64,000 bases of DNA from JAVBLU01 sp031553225 (lineage in GTDB: Bacteria > Bacillota > Clostridia > Christensenellales > UBA1750), in contig JAVBLU010000001.1 of NCBI GenBank assembly GCA_031553225.1, forward strand, positions 1 to 64,000, given 5' to 3'. The notes under the pieces are model-generated. The model was given only the letters and a program-made list of their open reading frames with translations. It was not told the DNA's origin and ran no database searches. The position numbers and the translations under genes are program-made. Below are positions 15,794 to 24,137 of this stretch, piece by piece; the first letter of the stretch is position 1; each line of letters opens with the position of its first letter.

Positions 15794-17149
15794 ATGGCTC
15801 AAGATCAATTCCGCGTCAACCTGACGGAGGGTTCCGTCGCCAAGCAGCTCATCCGCTTCAGCTTCCCATTCCTGCTCTCCAACCTTCTGCAGGCGCTCTA
15901 CAGCATGGCGGACATGCTCATCGTGGGCTGGTACGTGGGGCAGCGGGGCATCTCCGGCGTGTACATCGGCGGGCAGATCACCTGGATGGTGACCTGCATC
16001 ATCTCGGGCATCACGGTGGGATCCACGGTGCTCATCGCTCAGTACCAAGGTGCAGACCGCTCCCAGGACATGAAGGCCGTCGTGCGCACCACCCTCACCT
16101 TCGCGGTCATCGCTTCCTTCGTGCTCATGCTCGTCATGTTCGCCTGCACGCCCATGGTGCTGCGCCTGCTCAACACGCCCGCCGACGCCTACCCGCAGGC
16201 ATTCAACTACACGTATATCTGCATGGCCGGCACGATCTTCGTGTTTGGTTACAACGCCGTCAGCGCCATTCTGCGCGGCATGGGCGATTCCAGGCGGCCG
16301 CTGTACTTCATCGCAATCGCCTGCGTAACCAACATTCTGCTCGACCTGCTGCTCGTGGCCGTCTTCCACATGGAGGCCTCCGGCGCGGCCCTCGCCACAA
16401 TCGCCTCGCAGGGCGTATCCCTTGCGCTGTCCATCCTCTACCTGCGCTCGCGCAATTTTATGTTCGATTTCCACCCAAAATCCTTCCGCATCGACGGCGA
16501 CAAGCTGCGTCGGCTCATCAAGATCGGCCTGCCCCTGTCCGTGCAAAACACCCTGGTGACGGTCTCCTTCATGTTCATCACCTCGCTCATCAATTCCTTC
16601 GGGCTGGCGGCCGGATCCGGGCTGGGGATCGTGGGCAAATTCAACAGCTTCGCCATGCTGCCCGCCATGGCGCTTTCCATGTCCATCGCGGCCATCACCG
16701 GCCAGAACGTAGGCGCCAAAGCCTTCGACCGTGCCAAACGCTCCCTGTGGGTGGGCATCGGCCTGAGCGCGGCGTACGCGGCGGTGATCTTCGCCTGGGC
16801 GCAGCTGCTTCCCGGCAGCATTATCGGCATCTTCAACACGGACGCGGACGTCGTGGCCGCCGGGACGCTTTACATACGCTCCTTCAGCTTCGATTTTTTG
16901 TGCGTGGCCTTCGTGTTCTGCATCAACGGCTTTATCAACGGCGCGGGGCACACGTCCTTCTCGCTGATGAACGGGCTCTTGTCCTCGGTGCTCGTGCGCG
17001 TTCCCCTGGCATATCTGCTGGCGCGCACGGCGGACCTGGGCATCGCGGGCATCGGCCTGGCCGCGCCCATCGCTTCCCTGGTTTCCCTGTGCATTGGCCT
17101 CGTGTACGTGCGCTCCGGCCGTTGGAAGACTGCAAAAATTCTGGACTGA
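15794..17149 (+). CDS. MATE-family efflux transporter
   Basis: 451 residues with about 12 hydrophobic helices in two homologous halves. It begins LTEGSVAKQLIRFSFPFLLSNLLQ and contains YSMADMLIVGWYVG, both characteristic of the bacterial DinF/NorM-like MATE exporters. These exchange Na+ or H+ for organic cations or other small molecules at the membrane. It follows a near-consensus promoter and lies 19 bases before the propeller protein gene, with which it probably forms an operon. The transported compound is unknown. Confidence 0.9.
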   Translation: MAQDQFRVNLTEGSVAKQLIRFSFPFLLSNLLQALYSMADMLIVGWYVGQRGISGVYIGGQITWMVTCIISGITVGSTVLIAQYQGADRSQDMKAVVRTTLTFAVIASFVLMLVMFACTPMVLRLLNTPADAYPQAFNYTYICMAGTIFVFGYNAVSAILRGMGDSRRPLYFIAIACVTNILLDLLLVAVFHMEASGAALATIASQGVSLALSILYLRSRNFMFDFHPKSFRIDGDKLRRLIKIGLPLSVQNTLVTVSFMFITSLINSFGLAAGSGLGIVGKFNSFAMLPAMALSMSIAAITGQNVGAKAFDRAKRSLWVGIGLSAAYAAVIFAWAQLLPGSIIGIFNTDADVVAAGTLYIRSFSFDFLCVAFVFCINGFINGAGHTSFSLMNGLLSSVLVRVPLAYLLARTADLGIAGIGLAAPIASLVSLCIGLVYVRSGRWKTAKILD

Positions 17150-17168
17150 GGAAAGGGCTGGTACCGCT

Positions 17169-18176
17169 ATGGGAACGACGGAACGTTCGGTGTACAAGGA
17201 CAAAGGCACGGGCTACGAGATCGCGCTGCTGACGGGCGCCCGCGCGCACAGCCGCAAGACGTACTTCTCGTGCGAGTCCTGGACGAGCGACGATCGGCAC
17301 GTCATCTTCGAGCGCTTCGACGACGCGGCCGGCATGTGTGTGATGCGCGCGGACGAGGAAAGTGGCGAGGTGGCGCCCCTCACGCCCTATGGCGTGCAGG
17401 CCTTCGGCATGGCGCGCGAGGAGGATCTCGGCTATTATTTTCTCGAGGGCAATCTCGTGCGGCTGAACACCCGCACGGGCGCGTGCGACCCGGTCGGCCG
17501 GCTGCCGGACGGCTGCCGACCCTTAGGGCATTACACGGTAAGTAAGAGCGGGCTGGTGGTCAACTCCTACCGCCAGCGCAACTGCATCTTCATGCTGCTC
17601 GTCACGGACCCCCGCACCGGCGTGTCCACGCGCATCTATCAGTCGGATGTGCCGCTTGGGCACTGCCAGTTCTGTCCGGGCGACGACCAGACGGTTTTCT
17701 ACGTGCACGAAACGGGCGGCGACGCGCTGCAGCGCATGTGGATGTTCGACATTCCCTCGGGCACCGGCCGGCCCTTCTATGTGGAGCGTGAGGGGGATCA
17801 CATCACGCATGAGACCTGGGACGCCGCGGGCGAATACCTCACGTTCATCCACTGGCCTAAGGCCATCTATAAGGGCATGAAGAGCGGCAACGAATTCAGC
17901 GTGATCGCCCACGGCGAATACCACCACTGCGCGCCCTCGCGCAGCGGTCTGCTCGTCGCGGCGGACCGGATGTCGCGCGGCGAGGTGGTGCTGGTGGACG
18001 CGTGCAGCGGCCGCGAGCACGTGCTGGCCACCAACCAGTTCCCCGCCACCGGGCCGGACCATTGCCACCCCTCTTTCAACCGCAAGGGCGACCGGATCTG
18101 CTTTACCGCCCCGGGCGACGGCAAGGGCTTTTGCCAAGTGGCGGTGATGGACCTCTCCCAGGTAAAGGCGTTCTAG
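17169..18176 (+). CDS. Oligogalacturonate lyase-like (PL22) beta-propeller protein
   Basis: 335 residues with WD/PD-type beta-propeller repeats and no signal peptide. The segments LGHCQFCPGDD, ITHETWDAAGEYL and DHCHPSFNRKGD match the pattern of PL22 oligogalacturonate lyases, including an HxH pair near residues 298 and 300 that would bind the catalytic metal. The Gln found three residues before that pair in characterised PL22 enzymes is not evident here, so activity on oligogalacturonate is uncertain. PL22 enzymes cleave unsaturated digalacturonate in the cytoplasm. The ATG at 17169 has AGGAAAGG about 12 bases upstream. Confidence 0.65.
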   Translation: MGTTERSVYKDKGTGYEIALLTGARAHSRKTYFSCESWTSDDRHVIFERFDDAAGMCVMRADEESGEVAPLTPYGVQAFGMAREEDLGYYFLEGNLVRLNTRTGACDPVGRLPDGCRPLGHYTVSKSGLVVNSYRQRNCIFMLLVTDPRTGVSTRIYQSDVPLGHCQFCPGDDQTVFYVHETGGDALQRMWMFDIPSGTGRPFYVEREGDHITHETWDAAGEYLTFIHWPKAIYKGMKSGNEFSVIAHGEYHHCAPSRSGLLVAADRMSRGEVVLVDACSGREHVLATNQFPATGPDHCHPSFNRKGDRICFTAPGDGKGFCQVAVMDLSQVKAF

Positions 18177-18177
18177 G

Positions 18178-18690
18178 ATGCCCGTCTGCCTTCCGCCCGC
18201 CCTCGGACAAGGCTGCACCGCGCTCGTGCTGGGCAGCATGCCGGGGCGGGCGTCTCTGGCGGCGGGGCGGTACTACGCCCACCCGCAAAACCGGTTCTGG
18301 GCAACTATGGCCTGCGTGCTCGGGCAACCGCTGCCCACGGAATATGAGGAACGAATCGCCATGCTGCACGCGTGTGGCATCGGCCTTTTTGACGTACTCG
18401 CCAGCTGCGCGCGGAAGGGCTCGCTGGACAGCGCCATACGAAACGCCTGCCCGAACGATTTTCCGGCACTGTTTGCATGCCATAAAGGCATAAGCGCGGT
18501 CTTCTGCAACGGCGGCAGCGCATACGCGCTGTACCTGCGCCATGCGTTGCCGCTCGTGCCGCACATCCCCGCCTATCGTCTGCCCTCCACGAGCCCCGCC
18601 AACCGCTCGCTCCCGCCGGACGTGCAGCTGGAGGCATGGCACGCGCTTGCGGAGCACGTGCGTTCGGCCCCAAAACCCACCGTATGGTAG
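18178..18690 (+). CDS. Hypoxanthine/uracil-DNA glycosylase (UDG family 6)
   Basis: 170 residues of the uracil-DNA glycosylase superfamily. LGSMPGRASLAAGRYYAHPQNRFW at the N-terminus and LPSTSPAN near the C-terminus are the marks of the DNA-deoxyinosine glycosylase group (TIGR04274). The enzyme removes hypoxanthine, the deamination product of adenine, from DNA. The start codon follows one base after the upstream stop, so translation is probably coupled to the propeller gene although the functions are unrelated. Confidence 0.85.
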   Translation: MPVCLPPALGQGCTALVLGSMPGRASLAAGRYYAHPQNRFWATMACVLGQPLPTEYEERIAMLHACGIGLFDVLASCARKGSLDSAIRNACPNDFPALFACHKGISAVFCNGGSAYALYLRHALPLVPHIPAYRLPSTSPANRSLPPDVQLEAWHALAEHVRSAPKPTVW

Positions 18691-18753
18691 ACGACCACCG
18701 CCTTGCGCCTTTGCGATTTCCTGCGGTCTGCGGTGCCTTCAAAGAAAAAAAGC

Positions 18754-18782
18754 TTGTGCCGCGTCGGCTTGTGTGGTATATT
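18754..18782 (+). promoter_or_regulatory. Promoter of the rpsB operon
   Basis: TTGTGC (18754-18759), a 17-base spacer, and TATATT (18777-18782) precede rpsB by about 100 bases. The leader between them is long enough for S2 autoregulation, but I see no clear structure. Confidence 0.55.
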
Positions 18783-18885
18783 GTTCTGAGCTAAAACGCA
18801 CCGCGACGGCATCCGGCGCTCCTGCCCTAACGGGCCTGCCGGAAAACAAAGCAGCGCGGGAGGAAAAAGGAGGAACCCCACACCC

Positions 18886-19644
18886 ATGGCTGTCATTTCC
18901 ATGAAGCAACTCCTGGAAGCCGGCGTGCACTTCGGCCATCAGACCCGCCGCTGGAACCCGAAGATGGCGCAGTACATCTTCACCGAGCGCAACGGCATCT
19001 ACATCATCGACCTGCAGAAGACCGTACGCAAGGCCGACGAGGCGTATATGTTTGTGCGCGATCTGGCCCTGCAGAACAAGACGCTGCTGTTTGTGGGCAC
19101 CAAGAAGCAGGCCCAGGAGAGCATCGAGCAGGAAGCGCAGCGCTGCGGTATGTATTATGTAAACCAGCGCTGGCTGGGCGGTATGCTCACCAACTTCCGC
19201 ACCATTCGCACCCGCGTGGATCGGTTGAACCGCATCGAGGAGATGGAGAAAAACGGCCAGATGGCCGCCCTGCCCAAGAAGGAAGCCGCCAAGCTACAGC
19301 ACGAAAAAGAGAAGCTCCTGGCGAACCTGGGCGGCATCCGCGATATGAAAAAACTTCCCGGCGCGCTGTTCGTTGTGGACCCCCGCAAGGAGCACATCGC
19401 CGTGCAGGAAGCCCGCACACTGGGCATTCCGATCGTGGGTATCGTGGACACGAACTGCGATCCGGATGAGATCGATTACGTGATTCCCGGCAACGACGAC
19501 GCCATCCGCGCCGTTAAGCTCATCGCCGGCAAGCTGGCAGACGCCATCATCGAAGGCCGCCAGGGCGAGCAGTTCGACGCCGGCACCGCCGCAGAAGGTG
19601 CATCCGATGTGAGCGGCGAGGACGGGGACGAGCCCCAGCAATAA
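18886..19644 (+). CDS. rpsB: 30S ribosomal protein S2
   Basis: 252 residues beginning MAVISMKQLLEAGVHFGHQTRRWNPKM, the unmistakable S2 start. NQRWLGGMLTNF and IVDTNCDPDEIDYVIPGNDDA follow. S2 sits on the head-body junction of the 30S subunit and binds S1 where that is present. AAAAGGAGG lies upstream. An acidic tail (EGASDVSGEDGDEPQQ) is a common Firmicute extension. It is the first gene of rpsB-tsf-pyrH. Confidence 0.98.
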   Translation: MAVISMKQLLEAGVHFGHQTRRWNPKMAQYIFTERNGIYIIDLQKTVRKADEAYMFVRDLALQNKTLLFVGTKKQAQESIEQEAQRCGMYYVNQRWLGGMLTNFRTIRTRVDRLNRIEEMEKNGQMAALPKKEAAKLQHEKEKLLANLGGIRDMKKLPGALFVVDPRKEHIAVQEARTLGIPIVGIVDTNCDPDEIDYVIPGNDDAIRAVKLIAGKLADAIIEGRQGEQFDAGTAAEGASDVSGEDGDEPQQ

Positions 19645-19677
19645 TTACGACAAACGAGCCAAAGGAGGCTTCCCGAT

Positions 19678-20325
19678 ATGTTTACGGCACAGGACGTCAT
19701 GGCGCTGCGCGAGCGCACGGGCGTTGGCATGATGGATTGCAAAAAGGCGCTGACCGAGTCGAATGGCGACATGGACAAGGCCGTGGAGCTCCTTCGCGAG
19801 AAGGGCCTTGCCTCCGCCGCCAAAAAAGCCGGCCGCATTGCCGCCGAGGGCATCGTGGAGAGCTACATTCACATGGGCGGCCGAATCGGCGTGCTCGTGG
19901 AAGTGAACTGCGAGACGGATTTTGTGGCCAAGACGGACGCTTTCAAAGCGCTTGTGCACGACATCGCCATGCACATCGCGGCCTCCAAGCCGCTGTACGT
20001 CACGCGGGAGGAAGTGCCCGCCGCAGAGCTTGAGAAGGAAAAGGAAATCCTGCGCGTTCAGGCGCGCAATGAGGGCAAGCCCGAAAAGATCATCGACAAG
20101 ATGGTGGAAGGCCGCATCGAGAAGTACTACAAGGATTTCTGCCTGATGGATCAGCAGTTCGTGAAGGATCAGGACAAGACCATCACCGTGCTCATCAACG
20201 AGTCCATCGCCAAGATCGGCGAAAAGATCGCCATCCGCCGCTTCGCCCGCTACGAGATGGGCGAGGGCCTGGAGAAGCGAAAGGACGATTTCGCTGCCGA
20301 GGTTATGGGCCAGGCGAAGGCGTAA
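19678..20325 (+). CDS. tsf: Elongation factor Ts
   Basis: 215 residues with the EF-Ts N-terminal UBA-like motif VMALRERTGVGMMDCKKAL and the core VEVNCETDFVAKTDAFKALVHDIAMHIAA. It exchanges GDP for GTP on EF-Tu. It is of the short type, lacking part of the second core subdomain and coiled-coil of the E. coli protein (about 283 residues); such short forms are known in several bacterial groups. AAAGGAGG precedes the start, and rpsB ends 33 bases upstream. Confidence 0.97.
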   Translation: MFTAQDVMALRERTGVGMMDCKKALTESNGDMDKAVELLREKGLASAAKKAGRIAAEGIVESYIHMGGRIGVLVEVNCETDFVAKTDAFKALVHDIAMHIAASKPLYVTREEVPAAELEKEKEILRVQARNEGKPEKIIDKMVEGRIEKYYKDFCLMDQQFVKDQDKTITVLINESIAKIGEKIAIRRFARYEMGEGLEKRKDDFAAEVMGQAKA

Positions 20326-20336
20326 CAAAGGAATAC

Positions 20337-20367
20337 GGAGCGGGAGAGGCGACAGCTTCCCCGCTCC
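20337..20367 (+). terminator. Hairpin between tsf and pyrH
   Basis: Arms GGAGCGGG and CCCGCTCC enclose a 15-base loop and are followed by CTTTAT. This could be a partial terminator or an mRNA-processing stem that lowers pyrH expression relative to rpsB-tsf. Confidence 0.45.
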
Positions 20368-20391
20368 CTTTATAAAGGAGGCCCACTGCCC

Positions 20392-21114
20392 ATGAAGTTT
20401 TCCCGCGTGGTGCTCAAGCTCAGCGGCGAGGCGCTCGCCGGCGTAAAAGGGTTTGGCTTTGATCACGACATCCTCAACGGCATCGCCGAACAAGTAAAAG
20501 CTCTCGTACAAGAAGGCGTGCAGATCGGCGTCGTGGTCGGCGGAGGAAATTTCTGGCGGGGCCGGCAGGGCGCCCTGGCAAACATGAACGCCACCACGGC
20601 CGACCACATGGGCATGCTGGGCACCACCATCAACGCCCTGGCCATGCAGGACGTGCTGGAGCGCAAGGGCGTTGAGACGCGCGTGCAGACGGCCATCGAG
20701 ATGAAGCAGTTCGCCGAGGTGTACATCACCCGGCGGGCGATGCACCATCTGGAGCATTCCCGCGTGGTCATCTTCGCATGCGGCACCGGCAACCCCTTCT
20801 TCACCACCGACACCGCAGCGGCCCTGCGCGCCGCCGAAATCCAGGCCCAGGCCATCCTGATGGCGCGCAACATCGACGCTCTGTACGACAGCGACCCGCG
20901 AAAAAACAACGATGCCCGGCGGATCGAGCGCATCACCTACGACGAGGTGCTCAGCCGCGATTTGCGCCTGGTGGACAACACGGCCGTTGCGCTGTGTAAG
21001 AACAACCGCATTCCGATGTACATCTTTCAGCTGGACATGCAGAACAACATGATGCGCGTGGCGCGGGGTGAGAATCCCGGCACGCTGATCTGTGAATCGG
21101 ACTTTCCGGGGTAG
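20392..21114 (+). CDS. pyrH: UMP kinase
   Basis: 240 residues of the amino-acid kinase fold. It starts FSRVVLKLSGEALAG and contains VVVGGGNFWRG, GTGNPFFTTDTAAALRAAEI and NIDALYDSDPRKN, all typical of bacterial UMP kinase, which converts UMP to UDP with ATP. AAAGGAGG lies upstream. In most bacteria frr follows; here a regulator gene begins 7 bases after the stop. Confidence 0.97.
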   Translation: MKFSRVVLKLSGEALAGVKGFGFDHDILNGIAEQVKALVQEGVQIGVVVGGGNFWRGRQGALANMNATTADHMGMLGTTINALAMQDVLERKGVETRVQTAIEMKQFAEVYITRRAMHHLEHSRVVIFACGTGNPFFTTDTAAALRAAEIQAQAILMARNIDALYDSDPRKNNDARRIERITYDEVLSRDLRLVDNTAVALCKNNRIPMYIFQLDMQNNMMRVARGENPGTLICESDFPG

Positions 21115-21120
21115 CGGGTC

Positions 21121-22350
21121 ATGCCGGACGCGGTGGAGCAGCTGGTCGCCAATTTTTCCCTCGCCACGGGCCTGCCCATGCAGTATGTGGGCGTGGACGG
21201 CGTGCAGATTCGCAGCGCCGGGCACGAGTCGGCCTGCGCGTTTTGCCATGCCGTCATGTCCTGTGGGGAGGGCGCGGCACGCTGCCGCATGTCCATTCTG
21301 GAGGGCGGGCGGCAAGCGGCGCGTTTTGGCGAGCCCTACGTCATGCGCTGTCATACGGGCCTGGTGTCCGTATTCGTGCCCGTGCAGAAGAACGCCCTGC
21401 TCGCCGGGGCCCTTGAATGCGGTCCCATGATGCTGTGGGACTGGGACGAGATGGCCGTGACGGAGTTTCTGGAGCGCACGGCCGACCTGCCCATCCCCCC
21501 GCAGGCTCTGCTGGTTAACTCGCATGCCATCGCAACGGTGAGCGCCGCGCGCGTTGGTGCGCTGGGGCAGCTGCTGCACACGATGGCTGCGCAAATGACG
21601 GACGAAGGCCTGAGCGAGCAGCACGAAAAACAACACCAGCAGGCTCTCCTGTGGGAGCTCATCACCCAGCAGAAGCGCGCGGGCGCTTCCGTCGCCTATC
21701 CGCTGGATATGGAGCGCGACCTGATGGCGCGCGTACGCCTGTCCGACCGGGCAGGCGCCAAGCGCGTGCTAAATCAGCTGCTTGGGCGCATCTTCTACGC
21801 CACCTCCGACGTGTCCATCATCAAAGCGCGCGTGCTGGAGCTGGTGGTCATGATCTCTCGCTCTGCCGTGGAAAGCGGCGCGTCGCTTGAGAAACTGCTG
21901 GGCCTCAATTACAACTTCATCTCCGAGCTCTCCGACATCGAGCTGTTCGAGAACCTGTGCGCGTGGGTTGTGAAGGTGCTGGACACCTTCCTGGACGCCG
22001 TAACCGAGACGCGCCCCGGCCGGGCCTCGCGCGTGCTGGAGGAAGCGTTGTCCTACGTGCGCGAGCACTATCAGCAGGACCTGACGCTGGAAAGCGTGGC
22101 GAAGTACGTAAGCCTCTCCCCCTACTATCTCAGCCACCTGCTGCGCAGGGAGTACGGCTTCACATTCGTCAACTACGTAACGCGCGTGCGCGTGGAGGAG
22201 GCCCGCGCGCTGCTTTTGCGCGACGACGTGACCATCTCCTCCGTGTCCGCCGCCGTGGGATATGATGACCCGGGCTACTTCACCAAGGTGTTTCGCCGCG
22301 TGACGGGTATGACGCCCGGCGCCTACCGCGCCACCATGAAAAAGGGCTGA
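21121..22350 (+). CDS. PocR/AraC-family regulator
   Basis: 409 residues. The first 165 form a PocR-type sensory domain with Cys39, Cys42, Cys48 and Cys55 and a RCHTGLV motif. A helical middle region follows, then a two-HTH AraC DNA-binding domain (about 300-405) ending GYDDPGYFTKVFRRVTGMTPGAYR. The ATG comes 6 bases after pyrH with only a weak ribosome binding site, so translation is probably coupled. The next gene encodes a corrinoid protein with its own promoter, which suggests that this regulator controls a corrinoid-dependent methyl-transfer module. PocR domains are proposed to sense small alcohols or similar ligands. Confidence 0.85.
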   Translation: MPDAVEQLVANFSLATGLPMQYVGVDGVQIRSAGHESACAFCHAVMSCGEGAARCRMSILEGGRQAARFGEPYVMRCHTGLVSVFVPVQKNALLAGALECGPMMLWDWDEMAVTEFLERTADLPIPPQALLVNSHAIATVSAARVGALGQLLHTMAAQMTDEGLSEQHEKQHQQALLWELITQQKRAGASVAYPLDMERDLMARVRLSDRAGAKRVLNQLLGRIFYATSDVSIIKARVLELVVMISRSAVESGASLEKLLGLNYNFISELSDIELFENLCAWVVKVLDTFLDAVTETRPGRASRVLEEALSYVREHYQQDLTLESVAKYVSLSPYYLSHLLRREYGFTFVNYVTRVRVEEARALLLRDDVTISSVSAAVGYDDPGYFTKVFRRVTGMTPGAYRATMKKG

Positions 22351-22403
22351 CCCTTCGGCGGGCGGTCGTATCGCACGCTGATATTCGCAAATTTTTCCCA
22401 TTA

Positions 22404-22448
22404 TAGGCAAGCCTAACCCTGTTTTTTCAGGAACGTGTTCTGTATAAT
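22404..22448 (+). promoter_or_regulatory. Promoter and possible operator of the corrinoid-protein gene
   Basis: A perfect TATAAT (22443-22448) has no good -35. Upstream lies a short inverted repeat TAGGC-AA-GCCTA (22404-22415), centred about 36 bases before the -10. A weak -35 with a nearby repeat suits activation by the adjacent PocR/AraC protein. Confidence 0.45.
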
Positions 22449-22501
22449 ATTGCTGTCTGGCATAGGCCAGCGAATGCGATGAATGGGGAGGAACCATAAC
22501 A

Positions 22502-23137
22502 ATGGCTGATTTTGCCGCCATTACCGAGGCGCTCAAGGCTGGGCGCGCACCCGTTGTGAAGCAGCTCGTACAGGCCGCCGTGGATGCCGGAACGCCCCCT
22601 GAGGACATCCTCTATAAGTCGTTGGTCGTCGGCATGGGCGAGATTGGCGAACTGTTTAAGAACAACGAAGTGTACGTACCCGAGGTGCTCATTGCCGCGC
22701 GCGCCATGAAGGCCGGCATGGAGATCATCAAGCCCCTGCTCATCGCCCAGGATGTGAAGCCCATCGGTTCCATCGCCATCGGCACGGTGAAGGGCGACCT
22801 CCACGACATCGGCAAGAACCTGGTTGGCATGATGCTGGAAGGCGCCGGCTTCAACGTTATCGATCTGGGCATCGACGTCGGCCCCGAGAAGTATGTGGAC
22901 GCCGTAGCCAACAAGGGCGCTCAGCTGATCGGCCTCTCCGCCCTGCTCACCACCACCATGCCCTCCATGAAGGACACCGTCGAAGCGCTGAAGGCCGCCG
23001 GCCTGCGTGACAAGGTGAAGGTCATGATCGGCGGCGCGCCCATCACGCAAAACTTCGCCGACGAAATCGGCGCGGACGGCTACTCGGCCGACGCCGCCTC
23101 CGCCGCGGAAATGGCCAAGAAGCTCATCGGCAAATAA
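22502..23137 (+). CDS. Methyltransferase cognate corrinoid protein
   Basis: 211 residues: a helical cap domain (1-85) followed by a B12-binding Rossmann domain. The signature GDLHDIGKN puts the cobalt-ligating His at residue 101 (D99-x-H101-x-x-G104), followed by SALLTTTM and IGGAP. The size and motifs match the MtaC/MtbC/MttC group, which carries a methyl group between a substrate-specific methyltransferase and a second methyltransferase. Neither partner is adjacent; the nearest candidate is the UroD/MtaA-like protein at 14650-15642. GGGGAGGAA precedes the ATG. Confidence 0.93.
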   Translation: MADFAAITEALKAGRAPVVKQLVQAAVDAGTPPEDILYKSLVVGMGEIGELFKNNEVYVPEVLIAARAMKAGMEIIKPLLIAQDVKPIGSIAIGTVKGDLHDIGKNLVGMMLEGAGFNVIDLGIDVGPEKYVDAVANKGAQLIGLSALLTTTMPSMKDTVEALKAAGLRDKVKVMIGGAPITQNFADEIGADGYSADAASAAEMAKKLIGK

Positions 23138-23220
23138 ACCGGGAAACCGCATATGGCGCGTTGGCCAAAGCCGGCGCGCCGTTTTCCTGCAAACGACACA
23201 TACCGATGGGGGGCAACGCC

Positions 23221-23940
23221 ATGCGTTTCCAGTGGCTGGGCCAAGGCGGATATCTGTTTGAGAGCGGCGGCGTGCAGGTATGCGTCGACCCGTACCTGAG
23301 CGATTCGCTGGGCGGCCGCGAAGGCCACGCCCGGCTGATGCCCCCGCCCATGCAGCCGGAGGATCTGCGGGCCGATCTGATCGTTTGCACGCACGACCAT
23401 GGCGACCATTTGGACCCGGGCACCATCGCCCGCACGTACCCCCCCCGGCATCTGTACGCCGGACCGCCGGACGTTGTGCGCCATCTTGGCGAGCTGTTCG
23501 TCCCGAGCGACCGCGTGCGGCCGCTGGCCATCGGGGATGCGCTGTGCGTCGGCCCGTTCCGCGTGCGCGCTGTGGCGGCGGACCACGGCCCAAGCGAGGC
23601 CATCGGCGTGGTGCTCGCAGCGGAAGGCTTGAGCGTATATGTCGCGGCGGACACGGAGTACTCGAACAAGCTGACGGCGGGGTTGCCCACGGGCATCGAC
23701 GCGCTGTTTTGCTGCATCAACGGCAAATGGGGCAACATGACGGGCGAGGAAGCGCTGAAGGTGTACGCCCTGGTGGGCGCTTCGGCCTTCGTGCCCTCGC
23801 ACTACGGCATGTTCCCCATCAACACGGCCGACCCGCGCGCGGTGGAGGTGGCCTGCCGCCTGCGCGGCATCCCCTGTTTCGTACACGCGCGGCCGGGCGT
23901 TTGGTACGACATGGCCGACGTGATGGGGGCGCGCGCGTGA
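23221..23940 (+). CDS. UlaG-like metallo-beta-lactamase-fold hydrolase
   Basis: 239 residues. It opens MRFQWLGQGGYLFESGGVQVCVDPYLSD and has a complete THDHGDHLDP metal motif, with further ligands in AADHGPSE, AADTEYSN and VPSHYGMFP. This is the pattern of the UlaG/L-ascorbate-6-phosphate-lactonase group, which acts on cyclic esters or phosphodiesters. The start at 23221 is preceded by GGGGGG; an ATG 18 bases earlier lacks a site. The position directly behind the corrinoid gene suggests a shared pathway, but the substrate is unknown. Confidence 0.8.
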   Translation: MRFQWLGQGGYLFESGGVQVCVDPYLSDSLGGREGHARLMPPPMQPEDLRADLIVCTHDHGDHLDPGTIARTYPPRHLYAGPPDVVRHLGELFVPSDRVRPLAIGDALCVGPFRVRAVAADHGPSEAIGVVLAAEGLSVYVAADTEYSNKLTAGLPTGIDALFCCINGKWGNMTGEEALKVYALVGASAFVPSHYGMFPINTADPRAVEVACRLRGIPCFVHARPGVWYDMADVMGARA

Positions 23941-24137
23941 AGCGGCTCTCCCCCGTCTGGCGTGACCGTATCCTGCTGTACGGGCTTTTGCTGCTGACGC
24001 TCATCGCCATCAACATCGGTCTGCGCGCCTACCGCGCGCGCGTGCAGGGTCCGCCTACGAGCCAGCCTTCGCGCGCGCCGTCGGAAGTGGCTGCGTCCCC
24101 CCAAGGGTGGTCAGCGTACGGCGCAGCGAAGGGATAA
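23937..24137 (+). CDS. Small single-span membrane protein
   Basis: 66 residues starting with GTG that overlaps the upstream TGA as GTGA, a classic coupled start. A basic start (MKRLSPVWRDR) leads into one hydrophobic helix (ILLYGLLLLTLIAINIGL), then a short polar tail rich in Pro and Ser. Its 3' end overlaps the convergent thiT gene by 83 bases. I recognise no family. The coupling and the clean transmembrane segment argue that it is real. Confidence 0.5.
   Translation: MKRLSPVWRDRILLYGLLLLTLIAINIGLRAYRARVQGPPTSQPSRAPSEVAASPQGWSAYGAAKG

Noticed and set aside
14377..17232. 951-codon plus-strand open frame
   Set aside because: It crosses convergent and divergent genes and is out of frame with the MATE gene; it is a product of high GC content.
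19678..20325. EF-Ts regarded as truncated
   Set aside because: Short EF-Ts proteins of about 200-220 residues are known in several bacterial groups, and start, stop and spacing are normal.
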